Shown: one piece after another, positions 5,610 through 8,392 of the stretch
How the letters are laid out: each line of letters begins with the position of its first letter
How positions within the stretch are numbered: the first letter of the stretch is position 1
Assembly: GCA_030592835.1 (NCBI GenBank)
Contig: JAUVIJ010000077.1
Span: forward strand, 1 to 8,392
Direction: 5' to 3'
Length of the DNA stretch: 8,392 nucleotides
Source of the DNA: Candidatus Cloacimonadota bacterium
GTDB taxonomy: Bacteria > Cloacimonadota > Cloacimonadia > Cloacimonadales > TCS61
Translations under genes and position numbers: made by a program
The notes under the pieces: model-generated
The model's input: only the letters and a program-made list of their open reading frames with translations
Told to the model about the DNA's origin: nothing
Database searches by the model: none

Positions 5610-8392
5610 ATGAAAATAAATGTACTAATTGTATTCACACTGATTCTAACCAGTTTTGTTTATGCTGAAGTCATTACTATCGACCTGCATTATAATACTC
5701 CTGAAATAATTGAGATCAACAATTATAAAATTGTCCAATTTGAAAATACGGTTCAGTTTGGAAAGGTTGGCGAACCATCTCTGCCATATGAAGGCTTACA
5801 GGTTTTACTCCCTCCCGGTCATAAAATTTCTCAAGTTAGAATATACCGGGAAAATATTGATCAACTTAGCTTTGATTCGATATTAATGCCGGTTCAACCT
5901 TCGTATACTCTTTCTTCGGCTTCTTCTCCCGAATTTCTGAATGCCGAAGCACCAGTTTATTCCTATGATGGAGATTATCCTGCTATCGCTTACGAAAATG
6001 TCAGTACTCATTATTATTCCGGGTACAGTATTGGCTTTATTGCTGTTACTCCGGTTAACTATAATCCTTATCAGGGTTTTGTCTCTTATTATAGCAATCT
6101 GAAATTGGAAATTCAAACAGTATCTGATAAAGAATCCAGAAAATCATTAAAATATTTACACGATGAAGAAGAACTTGTAAACTTTGTTATCAACAATGTA
6201 CACAATCCTGATCTTATTAACAGTTATCAACCAGTAGATTTTCGGGATGGTGATATAGATTATCTGATTATTACTGGACAAGAATACATTGATTCCTGGC
6301 AGGAATTAGCCGACATCTATACCCAGAGAGGTTTTACAACTCAAATCACAGCTATAGAGGACATAAATAGCGATTATCCGGGAATGGATCTTCAGGAAAG
6401 AATAAGAAATTTTCTTATAGATAAATACGAAAATAATTTTATTCGTTTTGTACTTCTGGCAGGTGATACGGATTTGATCCCTCACAGAGGGTTTTACGGA
6501 ATTGTAAACGAAAATTCTCCCAGCCCTACTATTGACTATGATATTCCAGCCGATATGTACTATTCCTGCCTGGACAGAGGACCGGGATTTGGGGAAGGAC
6601 CGGATTGGAACAATAACAATGACAACAAATGGGGAGAACAAGATGAAGCTGACTTAATGCCTGAATTTGCAATTGGTCGTTTCTGTTTTAACAATACATT
6701 TGAAATAAGTAATTTTATCAATAAAGTTGAAAGCTATCTACATTATCCTGTCACCAATGAATTGAATACCGCATTATTTCTTGGAGAAGACCTGGGTTGG
6801 AACGTCTGGGGTGGTGATTATATGGATGAAATGATCGGAGGCTCGGACAATTACGCTCACTCTACGGTTGGAGTTCCTCTTGATTGGCAGATAACCACAC
6901 TTTATGACAGGGAATCTTATTGGAGTCCGGCAAACCTTTATGAGGAAATGAGTTCTGGACCTAACCTGATCAATCATCTTGGTCATTCCAGCACAACCTA
7001 TACCATGAAAGTGAGTAATCCAAACGTTAATAATAATAACTTTACCAATAACGGAAACAATCATAATTTCAGCATTATATTCACTCAGGGATGTTATGGT
7101 GGTGCCTATGACAACAGAACATCAGGTGGAAATTATACAGATGATTGTATCACTGAAAAATTTACTTCGATTGCAAACTCAACTGTTACTATGGTATCCA
7201 ACTCCAGGTACGGTTGGGGTTCCATGAACGATACAAATGGAGCATCTCAATTTTACAATAGAGAATTTATTGATGCTTTTTTTGGTGAGGAAATCTACAA
7301 TCTGGGAATGGCCTTGAACGATGCAAAAGTAGATGCGATCCCATTTATGTCTAATGTAATGTATTGGTGTTGTTACCAGACAAATATCATTGGTGATCCG
7401 GCTCTCCAGGTCTGGACAGACAATGCAGAGGAATTAATCGTGAATCATCCCAGTGAAATTATCATTGGCACGGAAGAGCTTACGGTAACGGTAGCAGAGC
7501 CTGGAGCCGATGTCGTTGTTTTACTGGGAAATCAGATTCTGGGTAGTGCCAACACCGGAATCAATGGAGAAGCGACAGTTTATTTTTCTGATCCGGTTGA
7601 AGTCCTCGGCAGTATATCCCTTTATGTAATGAAACATAATTTTTCCAGGTATGCTGGTGAAATCACAATAATACCGTCTGATGGCCCTTTTGTTATCTGT
7701 AATGATGCCATATATGAAGAATCCGGCAATTATCTTGATGGTTCCATACAATCTCTGGATCATGTATTGATCGATGTTGTTTTGAACAATATCGGCATGG
7801 GAATTACCGGAGAGCTGATTGAATTGCAATTGATCTCAGAATCATCTTATCTTGAAATAATTGATGGAGAAGCTCAGACAACGGCAATTGATCCACTGGA
7901 CTCCATTATTATAGAAAATGCTTTCGAGATCGAGCTCTTAGGAGGTGTTCCTGATGGGACCATTATCACTTTGGAAATAGTTATAAGTTCGGATGAATAC
8001 GAATGGGATAGTACGATCAATCTTCCGGTTCAGGGTCCTGAATTGAGATTTGTTGATTATGAAATGAGTGTTATAACCGGAGACAATCAGGTGCTTGATC
8101 CCGGAGAGATAGCAGAAGTATTCCTTGCTTATGAAAATATCGGTTCAGGATACTCTTATAATATTAGTACAACTTTATTCTCTTATGATGAATATGTTAC
8201 TATAAATGGTTTTGATATAATTCCCCAAATAGATCCTTCTGCAGAGGAATCCACCATATTACCTTTTACCATCGAGATATCTTCAGACTGTCCTCTGGAT
8301 TATTATCTCCAGATAGACCTTCTGGTACTTGATGAACTGGGTTTCAGTCTTGTAGATAACTTTTCTTTAGCGATAGGAGTATCTTCTTATAC
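5610..8392 (+). CDS. Secreted gingipain-type cysteine peptidase (family C25) with C-terminal Ig-like modules, C-terminus beyond the window
   Basis: The frame stays open for 927 codons to the right edge. Residues 1-19 form a signal peptide (short basic start, hydrophobic core, VYA before the likely cleavage). Residues 20 to about 210 resemble the C25 propeptide, with GEPSLPY at 54-60. The catalytic domain spans roughly 217-602, from DYLIITGQEY to IIGDPALQVW. INHLGHSS holds His459, and FTQGCYGGAYDN holds Cys495. This 36-residue spacing is near the 33 of gingipains. A D/N-rich loop at 332-348 looks like a calcium site. Residues 606-690 form an Ig-like domain, and about 697-807 and 808-927 are two similar beta-rich modules. 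It should be a secreted or surface endopeptidase; specificity is unknown. In FCB bacteria such proteins often end in a type IX sorting domain, but that part is not in view. It diverges from the HU operon with no co-directional partner visible. Confidence 0.9.
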   Translation, partial: MKINVLIVFTLILTSFVYAEVITIDLHYNTPEIIEINNYKIVQFENTVQFGKVGEPSLPYEGLQVLLPPGHKISQVRIYRENIDQLSFDSILMPVQPSYTLSSASSPEFLNAEAPVYSYDGDYPAIAYENVSTHYYSGYSIGFIAVTPVNYNPYQGFVSYYSNLKLEIQTVSDKESRKSLKYLHDEEELVNFVINNVHNPDLINSYQPVDFRDGDIDYLIITGQEYIDSWQELADIYTQRGFTTQITAIEDINSDYPGMDLQERIRNFLIDKYENNFIRFVLLAGDTDLIPHRGFYGIVNENSPSPTIDYDIPADMYYSCLDRGPGFGEGPDWNNNNDNKWGEQDEADLMPEFAIGRFCFNNTFEISNFINKVESYLHYPVTNELNTALFLGEDLGWNVWGGDYMDEMIGGSDNYAHSTVGVPLDWQITTLYDRESYWSPANLYEEMSSGPNLINHLGHSSTTYTMKVSNPNVNNNNFTNNGNNHNFSIIFTQGCYGGAYDNRTSGGNYTDDCITEKFTSIANSTVTMVSNSRYGWGSMNDTNGASQFYNREFIDAFFGEEIYNLGMALNDAKVDAIPFMSNVMYWCCYQTNIIGDPALQVWTDNAEELIVNHPSEIIIGTEELTVTVAEPGADVVVLLGNQILGSANTGINGEATVYFSDPVEVLGSISLYVMKHNFSRYAGEITIIPSDGPFVICNDAIYEESGNYLDGSIQSLDHVLIDVVLNNIGMGITGELIELQLISESSYLEIIDGEAQTTAIDPLDSIIIENAFEIELLGGVPDGTIITLEIVISSDEYEWDSTINLPVQGPELRFVDYEMSVITGDNQVLDPGEIAEVFLAYENIGSGYSYNISTTLFSYDEYVTINGFDIIPQIDPSAEESTILPFTIEISSDCPLDYYLQIDLLVLDELGFSLVDNFSLAIGVSSY

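Noticed and set aside
5883..7829. Several minus-strand open frames of 77-111 codons within the peptidase gene
   Set aside because: All lie opposite a continuous 927-codon frame with clear domains. Their translations show no recognisable motif.

Overview
The window is AT-rich, densely packed bacterial DNA. It holds seven coding regions in two divergent units that meet at a 314-bp intergenic region (5296-5609). The taxon cannot be fixed from sequence alone. A gingipain-type (C25) secreted peptidase with Ig-like tail modules, alongside low-GC housekeeping genes, suggests a member of the FCB assemblage, and the style of the peptidase recalls Candidatus Cloacimonadota. That placement is inference and needs a RecF/DnaN tree.

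The minus-strand unit reads right to left: an HU-family nucleoid protein (5295-5023), dnaN sliding clamp (4938-3820), recF (3815-2745), a UMF1-type MFS transporter (2748-1507), panD aspartate decarboxylase (1446-1087), panC pantothenate synthetase (1087-251) and the first 81 codons of an LhgO-like FAD oxidoreductase (245 to the window edge). The joins are tight: a 4-nt gap dnaN/recF, a 4-nt overlap recF/MFS, a 1-nt overlap panD/panC and a 5-nt gap panC/oxidoreductase. These genes therefore probably form one transcription unit. A perfect 12-bp inverted repeat between the HU gene and dnaN may partly separate the first gene from the rest. The unit joins chromosome maintenance (HU, clamp, RecF) to coenzyme A precursor synthesis: PanD makes beta-alanine and PanC couples it to pantoate. 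No dnaA or gyrB, the usual neighbours of dnaN-recF, is present in the window.

The plus-strand unit is one large open frame from 5610 that runs off the right end (927 codons visible). It encodes a secreted C25 cysteine peptidase with a signal peptide, propeptide, catalytic domain with His459 and Cys495, an Ig-like domain and at least two related beta-sandwich-type modules. The C-terminus is missing, so any sorting signal lies outside the window.

The divergent intergenic region carries a good TATAAT element for the peptidase gene, several imperfect inverted repeats that could be operators or leader structures, strong Shine-Dalgarno sequences for both genes, and a start-stop ATG-TAA just ahead of the peptidase start. 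I see no RNA gene, CRISPR array, insertion sequence or integration site. Most of the window is ordinary housekeeping sequence. The points of interest are the mixed operon, the uncharacterised transporter sitting next to panDC, and the peptidase with its control region.
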